From assembly GCF_000764225.1 (NCBI RefSeq), contig NZ_JQED01000055.1, positions 248,001-312,000 of the forward strand: 64,000 bases of DNA, in the 5' to 3' direction. Shown in pieces: positions 36,984-46,679 of the stretch. Origin of the DNA: Colwellia psychrerythraea (GTDB lineage Bacteria > Pseudomonadota > Gammaproteobacteria > Enterobacterales > Alteromonadaceae). Position 1 is the stretch's first letter. Every line of letters starts with the position of its first letter. Below the pieces are notes generated by a model, which did no database searches, had not been told where the DNA came from, and worked only from the letters and a program-made list of their open reading frames with translations. The translations under genes were made by a program, and so were the position numbers.

Positions 36984-38534
36984 CCGTTCACCGTATACTT
37001 TTTCAAGTTGCTCATTATGGTTATAAAACTGTTTGCTTACTTGGTGGCAATACTTGATTATTTCAGTGGTAGGGGCAACTTTAGTATTTGCACTTGGCTT
37101 ATTTAATGAGGTTGGAAAGTGTCCTTTACCAGAAAACAAACAATACCAACTCGGTGCGAAGTAAGTTAACTCGGCATTATGTCGATGCAGCTCTGCTTCG
37201 AAGTCTCCACCTGGTGTACTCCAGGCAGAAAGTAACGCCTTTAAGCGTGCCGAATTATTCTTATTCTCTCTATTATCACACCAGTATTTACTATCAGTAC
37301 GCGAATTTAGGCGATAGTGAGCGACAATGTAATCTTTAATACTTTCAAAGACTTCATTTAACTGGCTATTATAAATGTCTTGTTGGGCTAAAATGTCCCT
37401 CTTACTTAGCTGCATATCTTCGTAACTACTAATGAAAGACTCAACTGTATGTTGAATTAACATCAATGCGGTTGCTTCTAATGGCTCGATAAAGCCCTGC
37501 GATAATCCCACAGCAAGCACATTTTTATGCCAATGTTGGCTTAAGCGACCTAAGCGCATTTTAATCATTCTAGCTTTTTCACCTAGACAACTTGGGCCTA
37601 TATGCTTTCTTAGTTCTTTCTCTGCCTCTTCATCACTAATATATTTAGAAGAATAAACATAACCGTTTCCATAGCGATTACTGAGGGGGATCTGCCAGGC
37701 CCAACCAGCAGAAAGGGCAGTAGATGTTGTTTGAGAAGGAATGTCCCTTGAACAATCGATAGGTGACTGTATGGCAATAGCTCTATCATTAAATAAACAG
37801 TCACTGTAATCGACAAAGTCAACGTTAAGCGCTTGTCTTATTAGACGTGCCGCAAAACCTGTGCAATCAATAAAAAGATCTGCACTTTGTGCAGCATTAC
37901 GCTTAGTTATCACACTAGATATTTGGCCACTATCATCTAATTCAACACCATCAACAGTATCAGTTAAATGATTTAACCCCATATTTAGCAGGCGTTTTTT
38001 TAAAAAATCACCAACCAAAGCAGAATCAAAGTGGTAGCCATAATCCATTTCATCGCTTAATTGCTGGCGAGCGATTGGTGCTTTAAAGCTTTTTGCTAAA
38101 TAAGATTGAAGCCAATAATTATCAGGGTGAGCCGGTACATCTACACCTTCACGCCTTAAACGAGCATTATGCATAAAGGCATTGCCTGTTTTCCAATCAG
38201 CCTGAGAATAAAAAGGGTGTATATAAGCAGGATAGTCAGCAAAAGCGGGATCATCAGTATTAGTCCAGCCAGGAAAACTAATGCCGCATTTATAGGTAGC
38301 ATTGCATTGTGGCATCCATTCTTGCTCACTTATACCTAAGTGATTGAAAAATAATCGTAATGAAGGTGTTGAACCTTCGCCTACGCCTATTTTACTTATC
38401 ACATCAGACTCTATCAGTAATATCTTGGTGCCTTTTTTAGCCCATGCTTTATGAATAAGACTCGCAGCCATCCATCCAGCGCTACCGCCACCAATTATTA
38501 TTATTTTTTTAGGTTGTGAGCTGATTACTGACAT
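36969..38534 (-). CDS. Tryptophan-halogenase-like flavoprotein B
   Basis: 521 residues, same family as halogenase A but divergent. 'IIGGGSAGWM' for FAD, 'IGVGEGSTPS', K82 in 'TYKCGISFPGW', and an intact WxWxIP as 'GWAWQIPLSN'; 'GLSQGFIEPLEATALM' holds the active-site Glu region. All features needed for flavin-dependent halogenation are visible. It is the last gene of a minus-strand group DUF6445-SapC-halogenase and its stop overlaps that of halogenase A tail to tail. A free or peptide-bound indole is the usual family substrate; here it is unknown. Confidence 0.87.
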   Translation of the reverse strand: MSVISSQPKKIIIIGGGSAGWMAASLIHKAWAKKGTKILLIESDVISKIGVGEGSTPSLRLFFNHLGISEQEWMPQCNATYKCGISFPGWTNTDDPAFADYPAYIHPFYSQADWKTGNAFMHNARLRREGVDVPAHPDNYWLQSYLAKSFKAPIARQQLSDEMDYGYHFDSALVGDFLKKRLLNMGLNHLTDTVDGVELDDSGQISSVITKRNAAQSADLFIDCTGFAARLIRQALNVDFVDYSDCLFNDRAIAIQSPIDCSRDIPSQTTSTALSAGWAWQIPLSNRYGNGYVYSSKYISDEEAEKELRKHIGPSCLGEKARMIKMRLGRLSQHWHKNVLAVGLSQGFIEPLEATALMLIQHTVESFISSYEDMQLSKRDILAQQDIYNSQLNEVFESIKDYIVAHYRLNSRTDSKYWCDNRENKNNSARLKALLSAWSTPGGDFEAELHRHNAELTYFAPSWYCLFSGKGHFPTSLNKPSANTKVAPTTEIIKYCHQVSKQFYNHNEQLEKVYGERLDIL

Positions 38535-38546
38535 ATTAACTTCTCT

Positions 38547-39254
38547 CTATTTTACTTCGAATTCATTTTGTTTGATTGCCAAGCGAGTAATCTGGTGTAA
38601 TGAGGCTAAGTGCGCGTAAATTAACGGTAGTAAGCCTTGTAATCTAAGTTCCTCAAACTCTTGTGCAGATAGAGCGTTTAATACCTTCTCATCAATGAGG
38701 TAGATCCCGCTAAGTAACATAGGCTCTTCTTCACGGGCTAACTTCACGTTTAATTGTTTAGAGGTGAGAAGCTTCTTTTGGGCAAGAATATGGATGATCG
38801 CTTGAGTTTGCTCTGTAAATTCAGCAACACTTAACAATGCTTGTGTTTTTCTCTTTAAGAATTCAGTTTGTCGGCCTTGTTCGTCGAATAAGGCTTCACC
38901 GCTATCGGTACTTATAAATGAACTTTTTTCATCAAAACAAACGGTGACTTCATCACTATTGTCACTCGTTTTTACTAAACTAAGTGGTGCGTTGTGAAAG
39001 CCTATGGGAGCTACTGCGCAAGTCCATTCCACATCTTGGCAATAAAGGTTAATACCTGATCTAATCCCCATTACTGCGACACTGATAAATTGCCCAGTCT
39101 CTTCATTCTTTACGAAAACAATAGGGAACTCAGTGGACAGTGGAATGAAGTCTTGGACAGTTATTGGTATCAAATGCTGGTTCTTAAAACGAGAAACGTC
39201 ATTAGATTTTTGTATTCTTAGGTTTGCATGTTGCTTATTATTTAAAGGTGTCAT
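38547..39254 (-). CDS. SapC family protein
   Basis: 235 residues. The 'HLIPITVQDFIPLSTEFPIVFVKNEETGQFISVAVMGI' type N-terminus, 'NLYCQDVEWTCAVAPIGFHNAPL' and the C-terminal 'LRLQGLLPLIYAHLASLHQITRLA' are those of SapC proteins, named after Caulobacter/Campylobacter S-layer or peptide-related loci but of unknown activity. Cytoplasmic by appearance. Starts 12 bp before halogenase B and follows the DUF6445 gene, all on the minus strand. Such genes recur beside TonB receptors and halogenases in marine and freshwater Proteobacteria. Confidence 0.8.
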   Translation of the reverse strand: MTPLNNKQHANLRIQKSNDVSRFKNQHLIPITVQDFIPLSTEFPIVFVKNEETGQFISVAVMGIRSGINLYCQDVEWTCAVAPIGFHNAPLSLVKTSDNSDEVTVCFDEKSSFISTDSGEALFDEQGRQTEFLKRKTQALLSVAEFTEQTQAIIHILAQKKLLTSKQLNVKLAREEEPMLLSGIYLIDEKVLNALSAQEFEELRLQGLLPLIYAHLASLHQITRLAIKQNEFEVK

Positions 39255-39348
39255 GAAAATTTATACTCCAGAGTTGTCTTTTATAATCGTTTATAAGGAT
39301 CATTTTTTAATAAATAAAATAAAAACATATTTATAACGGAATTGATGA

Positions 39349-40074
39349 TTACATTATGTTGATACTGGCAAATGAAGAAATAGATAATCTACCTTGATTT
39401 AAATCACCGCAGTAATTATTTGATGAAGCCAAGTTTGCACTATGTAGGACATTTGCTGGGTAAATAACTAAACGGTTAAATTTAGCGTCAATAGTCAGGA
39501 TTTTCTCAAAAAGGCTTGTGCTCTCAGTAATGTAACCATCATGGTCTCCCTGGCTATCGGTTACTTTGGCTACTATCTCAGGTAATACCGATTTGTGCTC
39601 TTGCTGAAACTGCACTAGTTTTTTTGGCTTGTAACAATAAAAACTAGTCCCACCAAGCTCTTGTGAAGATAAGTAATGAACAAAAGCATAATCGTCATTA
39701 TGACAAGAGTCGACATGTGGCATTTTTTGATTCACGGTAAGTAGTGATGGTTCGCAAGTCACTAATGATAATAAACTACTATAAAAACTCGTTTGATAGC
39801 ATGACTCAGGTCTAGTATCTGGCAAAATAAACGTTTCAAAAAAATGCTTTAATAACCGGGTATAAGGCATCGGCATTTTATCCCGCATACCAGGAAATAA
39901 AGTGTTATCAGCAAACATTGGCTTAAAATAAGCAATGTTATGAGCAAAATGAGTGACAGCGTCTGTATTAAATAGAAATTCATCTATGACCAACACATGC
40001 AAAGAAGTCCCGGGAATGGAAAGTTTTTGCAGGCTATAGTCTGGATTTACTTTTATATTTTTCATTTGACTCAT
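39349..40074 (-). CDS. DUF6445-type, 2OG-Fe(II) oxygenase-like protein
   Basis: 241 residues. An HxD pair in 'PHVDSCHNDDYAFVHYLS', then 'GGTSFY', a distal His in 'VIYPANVLHSAN' and an Arg in 'GRLSISSF' are in the order of the metal and 2-oxoglutarate ligands of prolyl-hydroxylase-like enzymes. The overall sequence resembles DUF6445 proteins found beside tryptophan halogenase genes. First gene of the minus-strand group, 77 bp from a NagR operator shared with the hexosaminidase gene. Enzyme activity is inferred only from motifs. Confidence 0.7.
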   Translation of the reverse strand: MSQMKNIKVNPDYSLQKLSIPGTSLHVLVIDEFLFNTDAVTHFAHNIAYFKPMFADNTLFPGMRDKMPMPYTRLLKHFFETFILPDTRPESCYQTSFYSSLLSLVTCEPSLLTVNQKMPHVDSCHNDDYAFVHYLSSQELGGTSFYCYKPKKLVQFQQEHKSVLPEIVAKVTDSQGDHDGYITESTSLFEKILTIDAKFNRLVIYPANVLHSANLASSNNYCGDLNQGRLSISSFASINIM

Positions 40075-40150
40075 AGTTGATGAAAGTAATGTGAGTAATA
40101 GTAATTTATATTGAATAAATCAACAGTTCAAAAATCAATATACTTAGATT

Positions 40151-40164
40151 TGACAGCGCTGTCA
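40151..40164. promoter_or_regulatory. NagR operator between DUF6445 and hexosaminidase genes
   Basis: TGACAGCGCTGTCA, perfect palindrome, 77 bp from each of the two divergent start codons. It places the DUF6445-SapC-halogenase B group under the same control as chitooligosaccharide degradation. Confidence 0.9.
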
Positions 40165-40241
40165 AAATTATGGATAGTGAGGGCATCAATAACATATTAA
40201 GCAACACAGTTTGTATTTGAAACTGTAAAAGGTCCTTTAAC

Positions 40242-42899
40242 ATGCACATTAGCAAGATGAATAAAATTAAGTGGGCATTTACAATTGCCGCTAGTTTATC
40301 TTTACTCGGTTGTGAAAAATATCCAGAACCAGCGGTTGATACGGGAGAAAAAATTAACTTACAGGCAATCTATTCAGTTACTCAGCGTGACATCGACAAG
40401 ATAGCTCAGAATTTGGATGTAAATTATCGTGTCGTTACCAATATACCAACAGATAAATGCGACAGTAAAATAGCTGATGGTGCCTGCTTTGAAGTGGAGT
40501 TAAGTTTCACTGCGAAAAAAACAATTGCCGCAAAAGATTGGACCATTCATTTTAGTCAAATTTCGCCTATTCAGTCCTTTGAAAGTGACGATTTTACCGT
40601 AAAACACTTAAACGGTGACTTACATGTTATAAGTTTACAAGACAACTATTCTGGCTTTTCTGCAGGAGAAACAAAAAAGCTAACATTCCGTGCTATGTTT
40701 TGGTCACTGAGTGAGACTGATGCTTTACCAAACTATATTGTTAGTGCGCCGACTTTAGATGCGCGTGTAATTGAAAGTACAGTGCCCTACATCGATAAAG
40801 ACACTGGTCTGGAAATACTACCCTATGTTGAACCGTTTACCGATGAAAAAACGCAATTTAAGCGCACAGCTTCAGACAAGACCCAGTGGTTAACGAGTGA
40901 AAAACTATATCAACGTAACTCTGTGCTTGTCGAAGATAAGTTGGCGGCTATTCAAGCCATTATTCCAACGCCTAAATCGGTTACCCTTGATATCAATGAT
41001 GGTTTTGTCGACATAAGTAACGGCATCGCTATCTCTTTAGGTAATGTAAAGCATAGTGATGTCGATGCCGCTATTTCGCGTCTAGATCATTTAGGCGTTA
41101 AGCAAAGTACGGTCGGCTTACCGCTTCATTTAAGTATTGTACGTAATAAGGACAAGGTTATCGGCAGCTATCATTTAGCGGTAACCGAGAAAGAAATTAC
41201 TATCGTCGGTGTTGATGGTAATGGTGTGTTCAATGGCCTGCAATCGCTAGCAAGTTTGGTGACTGTTGATGAATCGCGCATCCCGTTGATTGAAGTTGAT
41301 GACGAACCACATTTTGCTTTTCGTGGCATGTTAGTCGATGTTGCTCGAAACTTCCATTCGAAAGAATTTATTCTAAAGCTGCTTGATCAAATGGCAGCAT
41401 ATAAGTTAAATAAACTGCATTTACACCTTGGTGATGATGAAGGCTGGCGTCTAGAAATCCCAAGTTTGCCTGAATTAATAGATATTGGTGCTAAGCGTTG
41501 CTTTGATGTGACTGAAGAGAACTGCTTGATTTCTCAGTTAGGCGCAGGTGTTGATGAAGATTCATCGGTCAGTGGTTATTACAGTGTTAGTGAGTATCAT
41601 GAAATCTTGCAAGCGGCAACCGCTCGTCATATTCAAGTGATCCCTTCACTTGATATGCCTGGTCACTCTCGGGCATCGATTAAAGCGATGACGGCCCGCT
41701 ATAAAAAATACATGGCATTGGAAGATGAAGCAAAAGCTAAACAATTTTTACTCGAAGATTTTGAAGATAATACGCAATATTCCTCGGTACAATTTTATAG
41801 CGATAACACCATAAATGCCTGCTTAGATTCATCTTATGATTTTGTTATCGAAGTGATGAGTCAGGTGAAAAAAATTCATGCAGATGCTGGCCAACCCCTG
41901 ACGCGTTATCATATAGGTGCCGATGAAACAGCTGGAGCTTGGTTAGAATCGCCCGCCTGTAAAGCATTTGTTGCAAAAAATGACCAGGGCGTGACAAAGA
42001 TGAGTGAACTAGGAGCTTATTTCATCGAACGCGTAGCTGGAATACTCTCTGAACTTGAGATTGAAACCGCCGGATGGAGTGATGGCATGGAACATACTCG
42101 AGTTGATAATATGCCGGCTATTGTTCAAGCTAATGCTTGGGATACCTTAGCTTGGGCAGGGCATGAGAAAGTACACCGATTAGCAAACAGAGATTGGCAA
42201 GTCGTCATTTCTAGCCCCGACGTTTTATACTTTGATTTCCCCCACGAAGCTGACCCAAAAGAACATGGCTACTATTGGGCCTCACGCCATACTAATACTG
42301 AGAAAGTATTTCAATTTATGCCTGAAAATTTACCCATTCATGCAGAGTTTTGGTTAGACAGAGAAGACAACGCTTATGTTGCCGATGATACGAAATCAGG
42401 CCTTGCACCAGGGAAAAAGTTTTTAGGGATTCAGGGACAGTTGTGGAGTGAAAATGTACGTACGGATGACATGGTTGAACATAAAGTTTTTCCGCGTTTA
42501 TTAGCCCTTGCAGAACGCGCTTGGCATCTTGCAGATTGGGCAGTACCTTATAATTATCAAGGAGCAAAATATTCTCAACAAAGTAATATTTTTACTACTG
42601 AATTAAGGACCATGCGAGATAGCCAATGGGCTTTATTTGCCAATACGTTAGGGCAAAAAGAGTTTGCTAAACTTGAGCTTGCACAAATAGATTATCGTTT
42701 ACCGACCGTAGGTGCGGTGATTCAAATGGGTAAGTTATACGCCAATATTGCCTTTCCTGGGCTGACAATTGAATATCAAATCAAAGGTGGAGAATGGCTT
42801 ACTTATCAAACGCCTATTGCTGTTTCAGGTGAAGTAAGTCTTAGAAGTCGTAGCACTAATGGTTCGAGAACAAGCCGTATTACCCGAGTAAAGGAGTAA
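40242..42899 (+). CDS. Lipoprotein beta-N-acetylhexosaminidase (GH20)
   Basis: Removes terminal GlcNAc from chitooligosaccharides. 885 residues with a lipobox (LSLLGC, Cys about residue 24), so anchored to a membrane facing the periplasm or outside. Order: CHB_HEX carbohydrate-binding-like domain (about 40-190), GH20b domain (about 235-365), GH20 catalytic barrel (about 370-755) with 'HLHLGDDEGWRLEI' and the catalytic pair D561-E562 in 'HIGADETAGAW', then a short C-terminal beta domain. Shares the NagR operator with the divergent DUF6445 gene. An alternative start is 40257. Confidence 0.93.
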   Translation: MHISKMNKIKWAFTIAASLSLLGCEKYPEPAVDTGEKINLQAIYSVTQRDIDKIAQNLDVNYRVVTNIPTDKCDSKIADGACFEVELSFTAKKTIAAKDWTIHFSQISPIQSFESDDFTVKHLNGDLHVISLQDNYSGFSAGETKKLTFRAMFWSLSETDALPNYIVSAPTLDARVIESTVPYIDKDTGLEILPYVEPFTDEKTQFKRTASDKTQWLTSEKLYQRNSVLVEDKLAAIQAIIPTPKSVTLDINDGFVDISNGIAISLGNVKHSDVDAAISRLDHLGVKQSTVGLPLHLSIVRNKDKVIGSYHLAVTEKEITIVGVDGNGVFNGLQSLASLVTVDESRIPLIEVDDEPHFAFRGMLVDVARNFHSKEFILKLLDQMAAYKLNKLHLHLGDDEGWRLEIPSLPELIDIGAKRCFDVTEENCLISQLGAGVDEDSSVSGYYSVSEYHEILQAATARHIQVIPSLDMPGHSRASIKAMTARYKKYMALEDEAKAKQFLLEDFEDNTQYSSVQFYSDNTINACLDSSYDFVIEVMSQVKKIHADAGQPLTRYHIGADETAGAWLESPACKAFVAKNDQGVTKMSELGAYFIERVAGILSELEIETAGWSDGMEHTRVDNMPAIVQANAWDTLAWAGHEKVHRLANRDWQVVISSPDVLYFDFPHEADPKEHGYYWASRHTNTEKVFQFMPENLPIHAEFWLDREDNAYVADDTKSGLAPGKKFLGIQGQLWSENVRTDDMVEHKVFPRLLALAERAWHLADWAVPYNYQGAKYSQQSNIFTTELRTMRDSQWALFANTLGQKEFAKLELAQIDYRLPTVGAVIQMGKLYANIAFPGLTIEYQIKGGEWLTYQTPIAVSGEVSLRSRSTNGSRTSRITRVKE

Positions 42900-42911
42900 T
42901 GCTAAAATTAG

Positions 42912-42948
42912 CTCGCTGATATATCCAATTTTATCAGCGAGTTAATTT
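42912..42948 (+). terminator. Hairpin terminator after hexosaminidase gene
   Basis: CTCGCTGATA / TATCAGCGAG stem (42912-42921 and 42932-42941) with 10-nt loop, followed by a short TTAATTT tract. Confidence 0.65.
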
Positions 42949-42999
42949 ACATCAGGTAACATTTTTTAAAAAAGTTGTAACTTTATTTAAAAAAACAAA

Positions 43000-43013
43000 T
43001 GACAACGCTGTCA
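43000..43013. promoter_or_regulatory. NagR operator before nagK
   Basis: TGACAACGCTGTCA, 55 bp before the nagK start codon. Confidence 0.9.
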
Positions 43014-43067
43014 TTTCTAGCTAAGATGAAAAAAACTAAAAGTTCGAGCAGTTAATATGGGGCCGGT

Positions 43068-43973
43068 ATGCTGACAAGTAGTGACAAAAGCAATAAATTA
43101 TTTTTAGGTATTGATGGTGGTGGTAGTAAATGTAAAGCCATTATTATGAATAAAGATAATGAAATACTTGGTACGGGCATTTCAGGTCCTGGCAATCCAT
43201 TACATGGTTTTGAGCAGGCGACTAATTCAATAACAGAGTCGGCAAAATCAGCACTTGAAGATGCTGGTCTAGACAACATTGAATTAAACGAACTAGTGGC
43301 TGGCGTTGGCTTAGCTGGGGTTAATATTCCGGTGTTGTTTGATCAGATGGTTTCGTGGCAACACCCTTTTAAACAGATGCATCTAGCAACTGATTTATTA
43401 ATTGCCTGTCTTGGCGCTCATGATGGTAAAGACGGTGCTGTAATTATCAGTGGAACGGGATCATGCGGTTTTACTTGTGTGGATGAGCAACACACGATTG
43501 TTGGCGCTCATGGTTTTCCTCATGGTGATAAAGGTAGTGGCGCTTGGTTTGGCTTGCAAGGGGTTAAACAGGTTTTATTATCACTTGATGGCTTAGTTCA
43601 GCCTACGTCGATGTCAGCAGTGCTGTTGAATAAACTTAATTGTAAAGATGATACTGATTTGGTTGAAGCGGTCGCTAGCCAAAAAGCAACTTTCTATGCA
43701 CAGCAAGCTAACTTAGTATTTGATGCGGCAGAGGCTGGCGATAAAGTGGCGCTAGCTATTGTTACAGAAGGGGCGGAGTATATTAATAATATTGCCCGAA
43801 CATTGTTAGTACAAAAGCCACCGCGCATGTCTATGCTGGGTGGACTAACGCCAAGACTCAAATTTTGGCTGGCTGATGACATTAATGATTTGTTATCAAC
43901 ACCATTAAATGCACCTGAAGTAGGTTCGGTAATTTTCGCTAGACAGCAGCAGGCTAAACAGCAAGTAGAGTAA
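43068..43973 (+). CDS. nagK: N-acetylglucosamine kinase, BadF/BadG type
   Basis: Phosphorylates cytoplasmic GlcNAc to GlcNAc 6-phosphate. 301 residues of the ASKHA superfamily: 'GIDGGGSKCKAIIM' phosphate-1 loop, 'GVGLAGV', 'ISGTGSCGF' and 'GDKGSGAWFG'. This is the BadF-type GlcNAc kinase reported in the Shewanella nag pathway, needed because NagP imports unphosphorylated sugar. First gene of a nagK-nagA-nagP transcript. Confidence 0.88.
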   Translation: MLTSSDKSNKLFLGIDGGGSKCKAIIMNKDNEILGTGISGPGNPLHGFEQATNSITESAKSALEDAGLDNIELNELVAGVGLAGVNIPVLFDQMVSWQHPFKQMHLATDLLIACLGAHDGKDGAVIISGTGSCGFTCVDEQHTIVGAHGFPHGDKGSGAWFGLQGVKQVLLSLDGLVQPTSMSAVLLNKLNCKDDTDLVEAVASQKATFYAQQANLVFDAAEAGDKVALAIVTEGAEYINNIARTLLVQKPPRMSMLGGLTPRLKFWLADDINDLLSTPLNAPEVGSVIFARQQQAKQQVE

Positions 43974-44058
43974 TGATTTTACAAATCAGATGCATTAACA
44001 AAATGTGCCACTTGCTATAATATCACCACTAATCGAACTTGATAACCTAGGACATTTC

Positions 44059-45189
44059 ATGACACAAAAACGCTTTTATGCTAAACGACTTTTTGATGGG
44101 TATACTTTTTTCGATGATCAAGTATTAACCATAGTCGATGGTCAAATTATAGATATAGATCAAGATATTAGTAATAGTGATATTAGCGTTACCGGTTTAG
44201 TTGTTCCTGGTTATATTGATTTGCAAGTAAATGGTGGAGGTGGCGCATTATTTAATGATTCCCCCTCGGTTGATAATCTAAAAAAAATCATGTCTGCTCA
44301 TGCAAAGTTTGGTACCACAGCCATGATGCCAACTTTAATTACCGATAAAGTTGAAGTAATGCAGCAAGCTGCAGACGCCATTGCTCAAGCGATAAATGAA
44401 GCTGTTCCCGGTATTGTCGGTATTCATTTTGAAGGGCCACATTTATCTGTTGAAAAAAAAGGTACTCATTGTGCCAACTATATTCGACCGATTTCTGATG
44501 CTGAATGGAAAATTCTATCTCGCCAAGATATTGGGCAAATTATTGTTACCCTTGCACCTGAAACTGTCAGTACCGAAGACATTAGTCGTATGGTTGAGTT
44601 AGATATTAAAGTTTGCCTAGGCCACACCAATGCCGATTATAAAACGACTCAACAAGCTATTAATGCAGGCGCGAGTGGTTTTACGCATTTATTTAATGCT
44701 ATGTCACCATTACAAGGGCGCGAGCCGGGCGTTGTTGGCGCGGCGCTTTTAAATAACCATACTAGCTGTGGTTTGATTGTTGATGGTTTTCATGTTGATG
44801 ACGCCAGTTGTAGATTAGCTATTCAAGCTAAGCCGCAAGGTAAAGTGTTTTTAGTCACAGATGCAATGCCGCCAGTTGGTACTGATCAAACCCAATTCGC
44901 TTTATACGATCGTACCGTGTATGTCGATAACGGTAAGCTTACGTCTACGACCGGTGAACTAGCTGGCTCTTCATTAGATATGGCAAGTGCGGTGAAAAAT
45001 ACCCATCAAAGGTTAGGGATTGAGTTAAGTGAATCTATTCGCATGGCCAGTTTATATCCTGCACAATATTTATACCAAAACCAAACGGTAATACGTGGTG
45101 AACTTACCCTAGGAAAACAAGCGGATATGCTGGTATTGAATGATGATTTATCTGTAAAAGAAACCTGGATTTCAGGTGAAAGAGTTTAG
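44059..45189 (+). CDS. nagA: N-acetylglucosamine-6-phosphate deacetylase
   Basis: 376 residues from ATG at 44059, matching the NagA N-terminus; the GTG at 44005 is rejected. Metal and substrate motifs: 'GYIDLQVNGGGG', 'GIHFEGPHLS', 'CLGHTNADY', 'HLFNAMSPL' and 'LVTDAMPP' with the catalytic Asp. Releases acetate to give glucosamine 6-phosphate for NagB. 85 bp after nagK. Confidence 0.95.
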   Translation: MTQKRFYAKRLFDGYTFFDDQVLTIVDGQIIDIDQDISNSDISVTGLVVPGYIDLQVNGGGGALFNDSPSVDNLKKIMSAHAKFGTTAMMPTLITDKVEVMQQAADAIAQAINEAVPGIVGIHFEGPHLSVEKKGTHCANYIRPISDAEWKILSRQDIGQIIVTLAPETVSTEDISRMVELDIKVCLGHTNADYKTTQQAINAGASGFTHLFNAMSPLQGREPGVVGAALLNNHTSCGLIVDGFHVDDASCRLAIQAKPQGKVFLVTDAMPPVGTDQTQFALYDRTVYVDNGKLTSTTGELAGSSLDMASAVKNTHQRLGIELSESIRMASLYPAQYLYQNQTVIRGELTLGKQADMLVLNDDLSVKETWISGERV

Positions 45190-45289
45190 TTTACAAGTAA
45201 CTTACTTTTTCTATTAAACCTGCACCATGAAGAGCAGAAACTACAAAACGATTTAAGCAATAATAATTACGCAAGTTAACGAGGAAATT

Positions 45290-46597
45290 ATGGAAATGTC
45301 TTTAACACAAGAGAAAAAGCAGAGTAATGCTGTGCCCATGGTGATCGTTGCCGGGTTGTTTTTTATCCTAGGTTTTGCTACCTGGTTAAATGGCTCCTTA
45401 ATGCCTTACTTGCAGCAAATTTTACAATTAACTCCATTTCAGGCATCGCTAATATTATTTTCTTTTTACATTGCGGTTACTTTTACCGCTTTACCTTCTG
45501 CGGCAATCATTCGAAAAGTGGGTTATAAAAATGGCATGGCGTTAGGTATGGGGACAATGATGCTTGCTGGTTTACTTTTTATACCGGCAGCTAAAACACA
45601 AATATTTCCTTTATTTTTATTAGCTCAGTTGGTTATGGGTACAGGACAAACCTTACTTCAAACAGCTGTCAATCCCTATGTAGTACGCATTGGCCCTGAA
45701 GAATCTGCCGCGGCACGTATTTCTATCATGGGCATCTTGAATAAAGGCGCGGGTGTTGTCGCTCCTATCGTTTTTACCGCATTAATTCTAAGCGGCTTTA
45801 GTGACACGGTAGGTACTGAGTTAAGCCAAGTTCAAATTGATGCAATGGCTGATAAGTTAATTTTACCTTATTTAGGTATGGCTTTGTTTATTGGTATTTT
45901 AGGTTTTGCAGTGAAAAAATCTCCTTTACCAGAACTTGCTAGTGAAGCTGAAGAGGGCGGAAACAGAGGGCACCTGAAAGAAGCGCTTGCTCATCCAAAC
46001 TTGGCATTGGGTGTTGTAGCATTATTTTTATATGTTGCGGTAGAAGTTATTGCTGGAGATACCATTGGCGCTTTTGCGCTTGCATTAGGCGTTGAAAACT
46101 ATAGTGTTATGACCTCTTATACTATGGGCTGTATGGTGTTAGGCTATATATTAGGTATCTTACTTATTCCTCGTTTCATCTCACAACAAACAGCCTTGAT
46201 GGTTTCAGCTGTTTTAGGTTTGACACTTACGCTTGGTGTTGTCTTTGGAGATAATACTTCATTTGCGATCGCTAACTCATTGTCATTTATTCTAGGTGAT
46301 GCGCCATTACCAGATACATTAATTTTGATAGCTTTTTTAGGGCTTGCTAACGCTATTGTTTGGCCAGCAGTTTTTCCATTAGCGCTCTCAGGTATGGGGA
46401 AATTAACCAGTGTAGGCTCTGCTCTGTTGGTGATGGGGATTTCTGGTGGTGCTTTTGGCCCATTATTTTGGAGTATTGCTAGTGGTACAAGCGGGCAGGC
46501 CATAGACCTTCAAGGTGGCTATATTGTTATGTTGCCATGTTATGCCTTCATTTTATTCTACGCTGTAAAAGGCTGCAAAATGAAGTCATGGAAATAA
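45290..46597 (+). CDS. nagP: GlcNAc permease, FucP-type MFS
   Basis: 435 residues with 12 membrane segments. 'FFILGFATWLNGSLMPYLQQIL' (here shortened to FFILGFATWLNGSLMP) and 'GTGQTLLQTAVNPYVV' are typical of the FucP/GluP group of the major facilitator superfamily. In Shewanella the related NagP imports GlcNAc by proton or sodium symport. Last gene of the nagK-nagA-nagP group and closed by a terminator. Confidence 0.9.
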   Translation: MEMSLTQEKKQSNAVPMVIVAGLFFILGFATWLNGSLMPYLQQILQLTPFQASLILFSFYIAVTFTALPSAAIIRKVGYKNGMALGMGTMMLAGLLFIPAAKTQIFPLFLLAQLVMGTGQTLLQTAVNPYVVRIGPEESAAARISIMGILNKGAGVVAPIVFTALILSGFSDTVGTELSQVQIDAMADKLILPYLGMALFIGILGFAVKKSPLPELASEAEEGGNRGHLKEALAHPNLALGVVALFLYVAVEVIAGDTIGAFALALGVENYSVMTSYTMGCMVLGYILGILLIPRFISQQTALMVSAVLGLTLTLGVVFGDNTSFAIANSLSFILGDAPLPDTLILIAFLGLANAIVWPAVFPLALSGMGKLTSVGSALLVMGISGGAFGPLFWSIASGTSGQAIDLQGGYIVMLPCYAFILFYAVKGCKMKSWK

Positions 46598-46630
46598 GTT
46601 AAATTAAGCGGTTATTTAAGCACAATTAAG

Positions 46631-46679
46631 AAAACCTCAAGACAGATCTATTTTAAAAAATCTAATTGAGGTTTTTTTA
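46631..46679 (+). terminator. Terminator of nagKAP
   Basis: AAAACCTCAA / TTGAGGTTTT stem (46631-46640 and 46666-46675) followed by a T-run. Confidence 0.8.
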
